Positions 1 through 7,700 of a stretch of 14,776 nt of DNA are shown here, in pieces. The DNA comes from DATDCY01 sp031406795 [NCBI: Candidatus Rokuibacteriota bacterium]. Its GTDB lineage: Bacteria; JAUVQV01. The stretch lies in contig JANOHV010000105.1 of assembly GCA_031406795.1 (NCBI GenBank), positions 1-14,776 on the forward strand, written 5' to 3'. Both the position numbers and the translations under genes were made by a program. Each line of letters starts with the position of its first letter. Position 1 is the first letter of the stretch. The notes under the pieces were generated by a model. That model searched no databases, was not told the origin of the DNA, and saw only the letters and a list, made by a program, of their open reading frames with translations.

Positions 1-1
1 A

Positions 2-370
2 GTTGCCCGCTATCTGGCGCCGCCGGGGGTGACTGTCTCGTCGGCTGGATCGTCCCCGGCCTTTGTGCGGCCGCAGGCGATCCAGGTGCTCAAAGAAATA
101 GGCATCGACATCTCAGGGCATCGTTCGAAGTCGATCGAGGAGATCGATGCCGCCTCGGTGGACGCCGTCGTCACCCTGTGCGCCGAGGAGGTCTGCCCCG
201 TCTTCCTCGGCAATGCGGTAAGACTGCTTTGGGGGTTGTCCGATCCGGCGAAGGCGCCGGGGGACGAGGATGCGCGTTTGAACGCCTTTCGAGGGACGCG
301 TGACGAGCTCTTCCGTCGCATGAAGCTGCTCTTCGATGGCTGGGCGCCCGAAGAGAAAGAGAGAGCCTGA
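2..370 (+). CDS. arsC: Arsenate reductase ArsC, thioredoxin-coupled (low-MW phosphatase fold), 5'-truncated by window
   Basis: The reading frame is open from base 2, so the N-terminus, with the CxxxxxR phosphate-binding loop and first catalytic Cys, lies outside the window. The visible 122 residues match the rest of the low-molecular-weight phosphatase-like ArsC family: SAGS near the start, IDISGHRSKSI, VVTLCAEEVCP and WGLSDPA, then a helical tail with RDEL. The two cysteines at bases 179 and 194, five residues apart, are the expected pair that relays the disulfide after arsenate is reduced to arsenite, to be re-reduced by thioredoxin in the cytoplasm. A GTG at 29 is an internal codon and not a start. 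Two CxxC proteins follow directly, which fits a thioredoxin-dependent enzyme, and acr3 downstream would export the product. The family call is confident; the substrate rests on the family and the acr3 context. Confidence 0.9.
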   Translation, partial: VARYLAPPGVTVSSAGSSPAFVRPQAIQVLKEIGIDISGHRSKSIEEIDAASVDAVVTLCAEEVCPVFLGNAVRLLWGLSDPAKAPGDEDARLNAFRGTRDELFRRMKLLFDGWAPEEKERA

Positions 371-388
371 GCCGAAAGGGAGGATGAC

Positions 389-622
389 GTGAAGATCACG
401 GTCTACGGTCCGGGGTGCAAGAAGTGCCACGAGGCGGAGGATCTGGTGAAGAAGGTGGTCGCCGAGAGCGGCTCCGACGCGGTCGTCGAGAAGGTCAGCG
501 ACCTGCAGGCGATGATGAAGATGGGCATCATCAGCACGCCGGGCGTCGCCGTGGATGGCGTGCTCAAGGTCGCCGGGCGCGTCCCGAAGCCGGAAGAGAT
601 CAAGGGCTGGCTCGGGAAGTAG
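389..622 (+). CDS. Small thioredoxin/glutaredoxin-like CxxC protein (TM0996/MTH895 type)
   Basis: A 77-residue protein starting at GTG 389, with an AGGGAGG-like ribosome site just upstream and 18 bases after the arsC stop. It opens with a beta strand (MKITVYGPG) leading straight into C10-KK-C13, followed by a helix, a second strand, then ISTPGVAVDG with the cis-Pro expected in a thioredoxin fold, and VLKVAGRVPKPEEI. Length and layout fit the small archaeal/bacterial glutaredoxin-like family often filed as 'thioredoxin family protein'. It has no signal peptide, so it should be cytoplasmic. Placed directly after arsC, it is the obvious candidate reductant for that enzyme, or for the cytoplasmic side of the CcdA-like membrane protein encoded two genes on. 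Both roles are inferences from position. A similar small redox protein occurs in arsEFG-type aromatic-arsenical operons, which is an alternative context. Confidence 0.85.
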   Translation: MKITVYGPGCKKCHEAEDLVKKVVAESGSDAVVEKVSDLQAMMKMGIISTPGVAVDGVLKVAGRVPKPEEIKGWLGK

Positions 623-638
623 GCGGTAAGGTGCTGTC

Positions 639-1175
639 ATGAAGAATGGAGCGAAGATCGCGATCGTCGCCCTCCTCGCGGTGGCGGTGGCTGCCACGTT
701 TGCCCTGCGGGGAGGCAAGCGGGCCGAGTATGTAGCGCCGCCTGAACCACCCGCAGCGGTAGCACCAGCGGCCCAAGTAGCCTCGGACTCTGTAAGACAG
801 ACGGCTGCTCCAGCGGTCCCGGGCGCGGCAAAGCCGGCGCCCACACCGGCGGCGGGACTGGAAGCCGCGGCGAGGCCCGCAGCCTATCCCGCGTCCGCAA
901 AGCCCCGTCTCCTCGAACTCGGTTCGATGCGCTGCCAGGCCTGCCTGGAGATGGCGAAGGTGCTCGATGCCCTGCGCGCCAGCCAGGGAGAAAGACTACA
1001 GGTCGATTTTATTGATGTCTTCGAGCAACCCGAGGCCGCCGACCGCTACAAGGTCTCTCTGATCCCGACACAGATCCTTTTCGACGCCGCCGGGAAGGAG
1101 ATCTTCCGGCACACCGGGTACTTCGCCCACAACGACATCCTCGCCAAGTTTCGCGATCTGGGTGTGAGAATCTAG
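639..1175 (+). CDS. Membrane-anchored thioredoxin-domain protein
   Basis: 178 residues from ATG 639, with AAGGTG about six bases upstream. Residues 1-23 are a short positive start followed by an Ala/Val/Leu-rich membrane segment with no obvious lipobox, so it is probably an uncleaved anchor or Sec signal. Residues 30-85 are a low-complexity Ala/Pro/Val spacer, typical of a tether. The thioredoxin domain occupies about 88-178: LLELGSMRC-QA-C with the redox pair at C99 and C102, the strand VDFIDVF, then VSLIPTQILFDAAGKEI, which carries the cis-Pro, and FRHTGYF. The fold is clear. The active site should face the periplasm. The stop is 8 bases before the CcdA-like gene, so this protein is the natural periplasmic electron acceptor of that membrane protein. 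Whether it serves arsenic chemistry, cytochrome maturation or general disulfide reduction cannot be told from sequence. Confidence 0.85.
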   Translation: MKNGAKIAIVALLAVAVAATFALRGGKRAEYVAPPEPPAAVAPAAQVASDSVRQTAAPAVPGAAKPAPTPAAGLEAAARPAAYPASAKPRLLELGSMRCQACLEMAKVLDALRASQGERLQVDFIDVFEQPEAADRYKVSLIPTQILFDAAGKEIFRHTGYFAHNDILAKFRDLGVRI

Positions 1176-1183
1176 GGCTGCTG

Positions 1184-1882
1184 ATGGAAACCCTATTCGC
1201 AGCACTCAATAGAGCCGTCGAGGGCGCGCCGTTCATCGCGCTCAGCGCCGCCTTTGCCTGGGGTCTCATTAGCGTGCTGCTCTCCCCTTGCCACCTCGCG
1301 AGCATCCCGCTCATCGTCGGCATCATCGGCGAGCAGAAAGGAATGACAGTCGGTCGCGCCTTCCGCACCGCGCTGCTGTTCTCCCTCGGGGTGCTGGCCT
1401 CGATTGCGCTGATCGGCGCGATCACGGCGGCGCTCGGGCAGATGCTCGGCAATGTGGGCGGCTGGGTCAACTATCTCGTGGCGGCGGTTTTCTTCATGAT
1501 GGGGTTGCACCTGCTCGATGTGATTCCGCTGCCGATGGGCGGCCCCGCCGGGATGCCGACGGCCCGCCGCGGCTATCTCGCCGCACTCATTATCGGATTC
1601 GTCTACGGAGTCGCTCTCGGCCCCTGCACCTTCGCCTACATGGCACCGGTGCTCGCCGTGGCATTTAAGGCTGGAGCGAGTGCGCCATTTTTCGCAGCTG
1701 GGCTTTTCACGGCGTTCGGACTCGGACACTGTACGGTGATCACCGCGGCCGGAACCTCGGTCCGGCGGGTGCAGGAGTACCTGCGGTGGAGCGAAGACTC
1801 ACGGGCGATGCTGATTGGGCGACGCGTCTGTGGCGTGCTCGTGCTCGCCGGCGGGCTCTATTTCCTGTACACGGCCCGGTGA
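1184..1882 (+). CDS. CcdA/DsbD-family membrane thiol-redox protein, possibly ArsG-type permease
   Basis: 232 residues with about six strongly hydrophobic segments. Two repeat halves carry the diagnostic cysteines: SPCHLASIPLIVG (C36) and GPCTFAYMAPVLAV (C148), the pair that shuttles electrons across the inner membrane in CcdA/DsbD proteins. Further cysteines lie at C183, in a GHC motif, and C216. Start ATG 1184 lies 8 bases after the thioredoxin-domain gene, preceded only by a weak AGGG. In the CcdA family electrons pass from cytoplasmic thioredoxin to periplasmic partners; both kinds of partner are encoded immediately upstream. From memory, proteins with this SPCHL...GPCTF...GHC pattern in arsenic operons are also annotated as ArsG-family efflux permeases for aromatic arsenicals. 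I cannot decide between redox relay and permease from sequence alone. Confidence 0.85.
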   Translation: METLFAALNRAVEGAPFIALSAAFAWGLISVLLSPCHLASIPLIVGIIGEQKGMTVGRAFRTALLFSLGVLASIALIGAITAALGQMLGNVGGWVNYLVAAVFFMMGLHLLDVIPLPMGGPAGMPTARRGYLAALIIGFVYGVALGPCTFAYMAPVLAVAFKAGASAPFFAAGLFTAFGLGHCTVITAAGTSVRRVQEYLRWSEDSRAMLIGRRVCGVLVLAGGLYFLYTAR

Positions 1883-1914
1883 TAATGGAACAAACTGCTA
1901 TGAGGACGCGCTGG

Positions 1915-2011
1915 GCGGAGGGGTGGCGCGAAGGGGAGGTCTCCAGCGGCGGAACGAAGTGAGGCCGATGGAGGTCCGCAGCGACAGGACCCCGCAGCCC
2001 GCACGGGAACG
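1915..2011 (+). repeat. Dispersed 97-bp repeat, copy A (intergenic, upstream of acr3)
   Basis: Matches 7635-7731 inside the uvrA linker without gaps, 88 of 97 bases identical by hand alignment. It fills most of the 161-base gap between the CcdA-like gene and acr3. It contains two short hairpins: GGTCC (1973-1977) pairing with GGACC (1987-1991), and CCCG (1991-1994) pairing with CGGG (2004-2007). They share base 1991, so they may be alternatives or the first may be one pair shorter. The stem bases are unchanged in copy B. Function unknown. Confidence 0.85.
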
Positions 2012-2025
2012 AAAGCGTTCATTCA

Positions 2026-2031
2026 AGGAGG
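2026..2031 (+). promoter_or_regulatory. Ribosome binding site of acr3, unusually distant
   Basis: A perfect AGGAGG. An ATG one base after it opens only a four-codon frame whose TGA overlaps the acr3 start codon (ATGA). The acr3 ATG at 2044 is 12 bases away, longer than usual. No other in-frame start lies between, so 2044 is retained. Confidence 0.6.
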
Positions 2032-2043
2032 CATGATCTATCC

Positions 2044-3099
2044 ATGACCCCCCACGTCTCGAAGAAACTCTCGTTCCTCGACCGTTACCTGACGCTCTGG
2101 ATCTTCGTCGCCATGGCGGCCGGTATCTGCGCCGGCTGGCTGATCCCCGGAACGAAGGCTTTCGTCAATTATTTCACCGTCGGGACGACCAACGTTCCCA
2201 TTGCGATCGGCCTGATCCTGATGATGTATCCCCCGTTCGCCAAGGTGAAGTACGAGGAGCTGGGGGACGTCTTTCGCAACAAGAAGATCCTCGCGCTCTC
2301 ACTGGTGCAGAACTGGGTCATCGGCCCGGTGCTGATGTTCGTCATCGCCGTGGTCTTCTTGCACGGTTACCCGGAGTACATGGCGGGACTGATCATGATC
2401 GGGCTGGCGCGCTGCATTGCGATGGTCATCGTCTGGAACGAGTTGGCCAAGGGCGACAGCGAGTACGCCGCCGGATTGGTCGCCTTCAACAGCATCTTCC
2501 AGGTGCTGTTCTACAGCGTGTTCGCCTGGTTCTTCCTGACTGTCCTGCCGCCCCTATTCGGGCTGCAGGCCACGGTGGTCGATATCACCATCGGTCAGAT
2601 CGCAGAGAGCGTTTTCATTTATCTCGGCATCCCCTTCATCGCCGGGGCGCTGACCCGCTTCGTGGGGATCAGGCTGATGGGCCGCGACCGCTATCAGTCC
2701 GTGGTGGTGCCCCGGATCAGCCCCCTGACGCTGATCGCGCTGCTGTTCACCATCGTCGTCATGTTCAGCCTCAAGGGCGATCTCATCGTTTCGATACCGA
2801 TGGACGTGGTGCGCATCGCCATCCCGCTGCTGGTCTACTTCGTGGTGATGTTCCTGGTATCCTTCTGGATGGGCCGGAAAATTGGCGCTGACTATTCAAA
2901 GACCACCACGCTGGCCTTCACCGCCGCGAGTAACAACTTCGAACTGGCAATCGCCGTGGCGGTGGCGGTCTTCGGCATCAACTCCGGGGCCGCATTCGCC
3001 GCAGTCATCGGACCGCTCGTCGAGGTGCCGGTGATGATCGGGTTGGTCAACGTGGCCTTTTGGTTCCAGCGGCGGTGGTTCGTGCCGGCGCGCGGTTGA
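2044..3099 (+). CDS. acr3: Arsenite efflux permease Acr3 (ArsB-2 / ACR3 family)
   Basis: 351 residues, the normal length of bacterial Acr3, with about ten hydrophobic segments. Family hallmarks are present: [19 protein letters not shown] at the N-terminus, [43 protein letters not shown] carrying the essential transmembrane-4 cysteine (here C124), and [16 protein letters not shown] with the conserved glutamate (here E300), ending in [18 protein letters not shown]. It exports As(III), using the proton gradient, across the inner membrane. It follows the arsC-thioredoxin-CcdA cluster on the same strand, but a 161-base gap holding a dispersed repeat separates them, so it may have its own signals or depend on readthrough. 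Start at ATG 2044 is the only in-frame choice after an AGGAGG site. Confidence 0.96.
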   Translation: MTPHVSKKLSFLDRYLTLWIFVAMAAGICAGWLIPGTKAFVNYFTVGTTNVPIAIGLILMMYPPFAKVKYEELGDVFRNKKILALSLVQNWVIGPVLMFVIAVVFLHGYPEYMAGLIMIGLARCIAMVIVWNELAKGDSEYAAGLVAFNSIFQVLFYSVFAWFFLTVLPPLFGLQATVVDITIGQIAESVFIYLGIPFIAGALTRFVGIRLMGRDRYQSVVVPRISPLTLIALLFTIVVMFSLKGDLIVSIPMDVVRIAIPLLVYFVVMFLVSFWMGRKIGADYSKTTTLAFTAASNNFELAIAVAVAVFGINSGAAFAAVIGPLVEVPVMIGLVNVAFWFQRRWFVPARG

Positions 3100-3146
3100 G
3101 CTGAGTGCCTTTCGGTGCTGACACAGGAGAATTCGAGTGAGACACA

Positions 3147-3151
3147 GGAGG
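3147..3151 (+). promoter_or_regulatory. Ribosome binding site deciding a GTG start
   Basis: GGAGG (AGGAGG from 3146) lies 6 bases before GTG 3158. An ATG at 3154 is closer but in another frame and meets a stop after nine codons, so GTG 3158 is the start of the 197-aa gene. The phrase GACACAGGAG occurs twice here, 23 bases apart. Confidence 0.6.
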
Positions 3152-3157
3152 CCATGA

Positions 3158-3751
3158 GTGGAAGACATCTTCGTTCTCCCTGACGCAGTTGTGGCCGGTC
3201 CCGGACAGGTCTCCGTCAAGTTTCTGGAGCTGGGAGTGACTTCCTTCCGGATGGCGTGCACGTTTGTCCACGAACTCCCCTATGGATACAACTCCGACCG
3301 CGAGGACCTGATGGTTCTCTTCCGGGAGAAGAGGGGGAGCTGTACAACAAAGCATGCGGTGATCGCCACATTGGCTGAGGAATTGGGTCTGTCCGTGAGG
3401 AAGAACGTCGGAATCTACAAAATGACGGAGACCCTGGTAACCGGCACCGACAAGATTCTGGAACGACACCGCCTGCCCTATCTGCCGATGATTCACTGCT
3501 TCCTTGCTTCGGGGCCACATCGGGTTGACCTGACAGAAGGGAATCGCAACGGGAAGAACGGGCCGGTCAACACCTTCCTATTCACGAAGGAAGTCGCGCC
3601 GACGTTCAGCGAGAAGGAGGAGTACCTGCTCTATCGTCGCGTGCTGACTGATCAAATCCTTCTTCAGGAGGAGTTCCGCGGCGTCGATCTCAAGACCGTC
3701 CTGCTCGCGAGGGGTGAGGGCCTTTCACTGCTCCGAGACCACATCTCCTGA
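3158..3751 (+). CDS. Uncharacterised protein with transglutaminase-like Cys-His-Asp pattern
   Basis: 197 residues, soluble, no signal peptide. I do not recognise a named family, but the layout resembles transglutaminase-like (papain-fold) proteins. Residues 57-69 give EKRGSCTTKHAVI, a Cys (C62) at the start of a helix, followed by LAEELGLSVR, like the 'LLRALGIPAR' helix and strand of that superfamily. H113 sits in a strand (LPMIHCFLAS) and D124 in the next (HRVDLTEG), 51 and 11 residues on. The spacing fits a Cys-His-Asp triad. The C-terminal third is charged and probably helical. It begins 58 bases after acr3 with a strong ribosome site and looks cotranscribed. No link between this fold and arsenic is known to me. 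It could be a protease, amidase or a non-catalytic relative. Real gene: confident. Function: speculative. Confidence 0.75.
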   Translation: MEDIFVLPDAVVAGPGQVSVKFLELGVTSFRMACTFVHELPYGYNSDREDLMVLFREKRGSCTTKHAVIATLAEELGLSVRKNVGIYKMTETLVTGTDKILERHRLPYLPMIHCFLASGPHRVDLTEGNRNGKNGPVNTFLFTKEVAPTFSEKEEYLLYRRVLTDQILLQEEFRGVDLKTVLLARGEGLSLLRDHIS

Positions 3752-4082
3752 CCTCGGCACTGAAAAGGGGGCTGGACCCGATCTACACCTCCCGGCCATA
3801 TCCCGCCTGCATCGACGCTTCGAGGCGATCAGCGAGGGCAGAGCCGACGATGCGGCTGCCGGCCGGCCGCCGGAGGCGGGGGCATCCCCGTCGCTGGAGG
3901 ATATCCGGGATCGCTTCAGGGCCTCGTATGTCCTGGTGCTGAACGACCACCCGGGCCTGTACCGGCAGCTCATGCGCCGCGGGGATCTGTTCACCCTGAT
4001 CTACCCCGCATGGCGGGGGACGGGCCTCGCCGATCGGAAGCAGCCCGCCGTCGCGCTTTTCGGGGTAACGGGCCAGGACTGA
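3714..4082 (+). CDS. Short orphan ORF of unknown function (possible gene remnant)
   Basis: 122 codons overlapping the previous gene's last 38 bases. Third positions are strongly G/C and the second half has a natural strand/helix pattern (RFRASYVLVLNDHPGLYRQLM, then GDLFTLIYPAWRGTG), so at least 3870-4082 looks genuinely coding. The start is unclear: GTG 3714 has GAGGG jammed against it, and no in-frame ATG occurs before the internal Met at about 3973. Residues 35-60 are Ala/Gly/Pro-rich and probably disordered. The phrase VLxLNDHPxLY faintly recalls the C-terminal region of D12-class DNA adenine methylases, but at this length no catalytic DPPY motif is present, so at most it would be a remnant. 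The gene ends at a hairpin shared with the convergent pilZ-type gene. Confidence 0.45.
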   Translation: MRAFHCSETTSPDLGTEKGAGPDLHLPAISRLHRRFEAISEGRADDAAAGRPPEAGASPSLEDIRDRFRASYVLVLNDHPGLYRQLMRRGDLFTLIYPAWRGTGLADRKQPAVALFGVTGQD

Positions 4083-4104
4083 GCCGGCGCTACAGATCGC
4101 CGGC
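4083..4104. terminator. Hairpin at the convergent gene ends, possible weak terminator
   Basis: A perfect 7-bp G/C stem, GCCGGCG (4083-4089) and CGCCGGC (4098-4104), with an 8-base loop. It sits exactly between the convergent + strand ORF ending at 4082 and the - strand PilZ gene, whose stop codon is in the loop. No T-tract on either side, so it is not a classical intrinsic terminator. Confidence 0.35.
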
Positions 4105-4599
4105 GCCGCGCATCAGCGACTGCACGCGCACGGCATCGGCGGCGTCGGGAGCGAAGGGCATTGCCGAGCCCAGCAGCAGGTGCGCGATCAGGTCAATGAC
4201 CGCGGTCTCGGCGGCGGCATCCAGTCCACAGAACTCGATCCCGATCTGGACCGGCGCGTCCGGCTTGACGGGGCAGCGCAGCCATTCGACGCGGCCCTGG
4301 ATCGACGAGAGGACCGTTCTTCCCTGGCTGTCCGCGGCGGTGCGCGGAATGTCGATGAGGATGTTCAGCAGCGGCCGGCGGGCGAGCCTCTCGGCGAGCT
4401 GCTCGGGGCAGTCGGCGACCGCGAGGCACGCCCCACCGTGGCTGATATCGTGAGTGACGGCGCCGGTGAGCGTTCCTGGCTCCTCGCCGGCGATCGAGAA
4501 GCCGACCTCGAGCCGCACCTCGACGCGGACGTGCCGGCGTCGATCCGCGAGGGATTTCCCCCCCTCGCCCGGGGCGCCGACGTGCAACGCGGCGGCCAT
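4090..4599 (-). CDS. PilZ-domain protein (putative c-di-GMP receptor)
   Basis: 169 residues from ATG 4599. PilZ hallmarks are in the right order: DRRRHVR (residues 19-25, the RxxxR c-di-GMP binding arginines) and THDISHGGACL (D51-x-S53-x-x-G56, the DxSxxG motif). A beta-rich stretch follows, including GRVEWLRC and IGIEF as seen in PilZ barrels, then a helical C-terminus. PilZ proteins bind cyclic di-GMP and relay it to motility, polysaccharide or transcription targets; nothing here shows which. Longer forms from TTG 4659 or ATG 4620 are possible, but TTG 4659 is the -35 box of a good promoter, and ATG 4599 has AGAGGA eight bases upstream, so 4599 is preferred. It stands alone, convergent with the arsenic operon and divergent from uvrA. 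Confidence 0.88.
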   Translation of the reverse strand: MAAALHVGAPGEGGKSLADRRRHVRVEVRLEVGFSIAGEEPGTLTGAVTHDISHGGACLAVADCPEQLAERLARRPLLNILIDIPRTAADSQGRTVLSSIQGRVEWLRCPVKPDAPVQIGIEFCGLDAAAETAVIDLIAHLLLGSAMPFAPDAADAVRVQSLMRGAGDL

Positions 4600-4607
4600 C
4601 GCGCGGG

Positions 4608-4613
4608 TCCTCT
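4608..4613 (-). promoter_or_regulatory. Ribosome binding site deciding the PilZ start
   Basis: AGAGGA on the - strand, eight bases before ATG 4599. It overlaps the codons that would follow ATG 4620, which itself has no comparable site, and so supports the shorter start. Confidence 0.55.
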
Positions 4614-4630
4614 GCAGCATCACGGTAGGG

Positions 4631-4659
4631 ATTCTCGTGGCGGGGCCGGACTTTGTCAA
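4631..4659 (-). promoter_or_regulatory. Sigma70-type promoter of the PilZ gene
   Basis: On the - strand a consensus -35 TTGACA (4659-4654) is followed by a 17-base spacer and GAGAAT (4636-4631, four of six matches to TATAAT). Transcription would begin near 4624, giving a leader of about 25 bases with the AGAGGA site inside it. Confidence 0.65.
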
Positions 4660-4696
4660 GGCGGCCCGGGCCCGGCCCCCGTCGGGCGTGGCGCAA

Positions 4697-4705
4697 TGAT
4701 ATAGT
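4697..4705 (+). promoter_or_regulatory. Possible extended -10 promoter of uvrA
   Basis: TGATATAGT reads as an extended -10 (TGn plus TATAGT) 19 bases before the uvrA ATG. There is no recognisable -35 at the right distance; the region upstream is a run of G/C. The implied leader would be very short (about 13 bases), which weakens the call. Confidence 0.35.
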
Positions 4706-4724
4706 TGCCCGGGAGAACCGGGCG

Positions 4725-7700
4725 ATGCGCAGACCAGGAAAGGCCATTCTCGTCGAGGGGGCGCGGCAGAACACCCTCAAGAACGTCACGGTGCGTTTGC
4801 CGATCGGGGAGTTCACCGTCGTCACCGGGGTGAGCGGGTCGGGCAAGTCCTCATTCGCATTCGACACCGTCTATGCCGAAGGGCAGCGGCGGTATGTCGA
4901 GACATTCTCCCCCTACGCCCGCCAGTTCCTCGAGCGCATGGACCGCCCGCGGGTCGACCGCGTCGACGGCATCCCCCCGGCGATCGCGATCGACCAGACC
5001 AACCCGGTGCGTACCTCCCGCTCGACGGTCGGGACGATGACCGAACTCGCTGATCACCTCAAGCTGCTCTATGCGCGCGCCGCCCGGCTCTTCTGCGGGG
5101 GATGCGGGCGCGAGGTGCACCGGGACTCGCCGGAGTCGATCGCGGACGCCGTCCTGGCGGCGCGGGCGCCGGGCACGCTGCGGGGTTCCGCCGCTCCACA
5201 GCCCGCTCCGTCCGCACCGGCGAGCGGCGCGGGGGCCGCGTCGCTCGCCGCCCGTTCGCTGACCCTCGTGACTTTTCCCGTGCCGATCCCCGCCAACTTC
5301 ACCCGCGAGGAGATCGAAGGGCACCTGGCGCGCCAGGGCTACACGCGGGTGCGGCCGGTGGGGGAGGGCGCGCTCGAAGTCGTCCAGGACCGGGTGCCGC
5401 TGACCCCGGAGAATCGCGGTCGCCTCGTCGATGCGCTCGAGGCCGCGCTGCGCGTCGGCGGCGGGCGGGTGGCGCTCGTCCCGGTGGACGGCGACGGCCG
5501 CGAGGGCGCGCCGCGGCGTTTCTCGGCGGATTTGCATTGCCCGGATTGCGACCGGCACTACGCGGACCCGGCGCCGCACGTCTTCTCCTTCAACTCGCCG
5601 GTCGGCGCCTGTCCGGTCTGCCGGGGCTTCGGCCGGACGATCGGCATCGACGCACGACTGGTGGTGCCCGACGAGTCGCTGACGCTGCGCGGCGGCGCGA
5701 TCCGGCCCTGGCAGAGCGGCATCTCGCGCGAGTGCCAGGCCGACCTCGTGCGCCTCGGCAAGAAGCGCGGCGTCCCGCTCGACGTTCCGTGGCGCGACCT
5801 CACGGCCGCGCAGCGCGGCTGGGTGCTGGAGGGCGAGGGCGAGTGGGCGAAGGATGTCTGGTACGGGGTGCGCCGCTACTTCGCGTGGCTCGAGTCCAAG
5901 GCCTACAAGATGCACATCCGCGTTCTGCTCTCGAAGTACCGCTCGTACAGCACCTGCGCGAGCTGCGGCGGCGCGCGCTTGAAGCCGGAGGCCCTGAACT
6001 GGCGCCTCGGCGACGGGAAGCTCAACTTGCACGAGCTGACGTTGCTGCCGATCTCGGGCTGCCTGGCGTTCTTCGGCGCGCTCTCGCTGCCCAGGCCCCT
6101 CGACGAGGCTGCGGACCTGCTGCTGCGCGAGATCCGCACCCGACTCGGGTATCTGGTCGACGTCGGCCTCGGCTACCTGACGCTCGATCGGCAGTCGCGC
6201 ACGCTCTCGGGCGGGGAGGTCCAGCGCATCAACCTGACGACGGCGCTCGGCACTTCGCTCGTGAATACCCTCTTCGTCCTCGACGAGCCGAGCGTGGGGC
6301 TCCACGCCCGCGACATCCGGCGCGTGATCGGGGTCCTGCAGCGCCTGCGCGACGCGGGGAACACGCTGCTGGTGGTGGAGCACGACGCCGGGATCATGCG
6401 CGCGGCGGACCGCATCCTCGATTTCGGCCCGGGACCCGGCGAGCGTGGCGGCGAAGTGGTCTTCTTCGGGCCGCCCGCGGATCTGCGCAAGGCGCGCCGC
6501 TCGCTGACGGCGGACTACCTGCTGGGTAGACGCCGGGTCGGCGCCGGCGGGGTCCCGCGCCCGCCGGATGCCGCGACCTCCTGGCTGGAGGTGATCGGCG
6601 CCGCCGAGCACAATCTCAAGGGGATCGACGTCCGGGTGCCGCTCAACCGCCTCGTCTGCGTGACCGGGGTTAGCGGCTCGGGCAAATCGACACTCGTCGA
6701 GGACATCCTGCACCGCGGGCTCAGGGCGGCACGCGGGCTTCCCGTCGATGCCCCGGGCCGGCATGCGGGGCTGCGCGGCCACGAGCATCTCGGCGAAGTG
6801 ATGCTGGTCGATCAGTCGGCGATCGGCAAGACGACGCGCTCGAACCCCGCCAGCTACGTTGGCGCCCTCGACGGCGTGCGGGCGCTCTTCGCCGCCGAGC
6901 CGCTGTCGAAGGAGCGCGGCTACACGGCCGGGACCTTCAGCTTCAATGCGGGAACCGGTCGCTGCCCGACCTGCAGCGGCACCGGCTTCGAGCACGTCGA
7001 GATGCAGTTCCTCTCCGACGTCTACCTGCGCTGTCCCGATTGCGACGGGCGCCGCTACCGGCCCGAGGTCCTCGAGGTGAAGCTGCGCGGGACGACTTCG
7101 GTCGCGGACGTCCTCGACCTGAGCGTCACCGAGGCCATGGCGTTCTTTGCCGACAGGGCCGACATCACGGCGGCGCTCGAGCCGTTGCTGGGCGTCGGGC
7201 TCGGCTATCTGAAGCTCGGTCAGCCGGTCCCGACGCTCAGCGGCGGGGAGGCGCAGCGCCTCAAGCTCGCCGGCCACCTCGCCTGGGCGCGCAGGAAGAA
7301 AGGCGGCGCGGGACGGCTCCTGCTCTTCGACGAGCCGACGACAGGACTGCATTTCGAGGACATCGCGGTGCTGCTCGGCGCCTTCAGACGGCTGATCGCC
7401 GAAGGGCACTCGCTCGTGGTCATCGAGCATAATCTCGACGTGATCCGCGCCGCCGACTGGGTGATCGACCTCGGCCCCGAGGGAGGCGACGAGGGCGGGC
7501 ACCTGGTCTGCGCCGGCACCCCGGCGGACGTGACGGCCTGCGAGGAGAGCCGCACGGGAGCCGCGTTACGAGAAACCGGCACTTTCCCAACGGATCCTCC
7601 GCACTCGGACGGCGAAACGGATTTCATGCGCACAGCGGAGGGGTGGCGCGGAGGGGAGGTCTCCATCGGCGGACCGGAGGGAGCACGATGGAGGTCCGCA

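Noticed and set aside
3103-3118. Hairpin AGTGCC/GGTGCT after acr3 as a terminator
   Set aside because: The stem relies on two wobble pairs and has no T-tract; the next gene has its own ribosome site close by.
4653-4724. Upstream GTG start adding 24 residues to UvrA
   Set aside because: The extension is Pro/Arg-rich, overlaps the PilZ -35 box and the likely uvrA promoter, and has no ribosome site.
4851-7502. 883-codon open frame on the - strand opposite uvrA
   Set aside because: It is antisense to module 1's clear ABC motifs; long antisense frames are expected in G/C-rich third-position DNA, and its composition has no recognisable domain.
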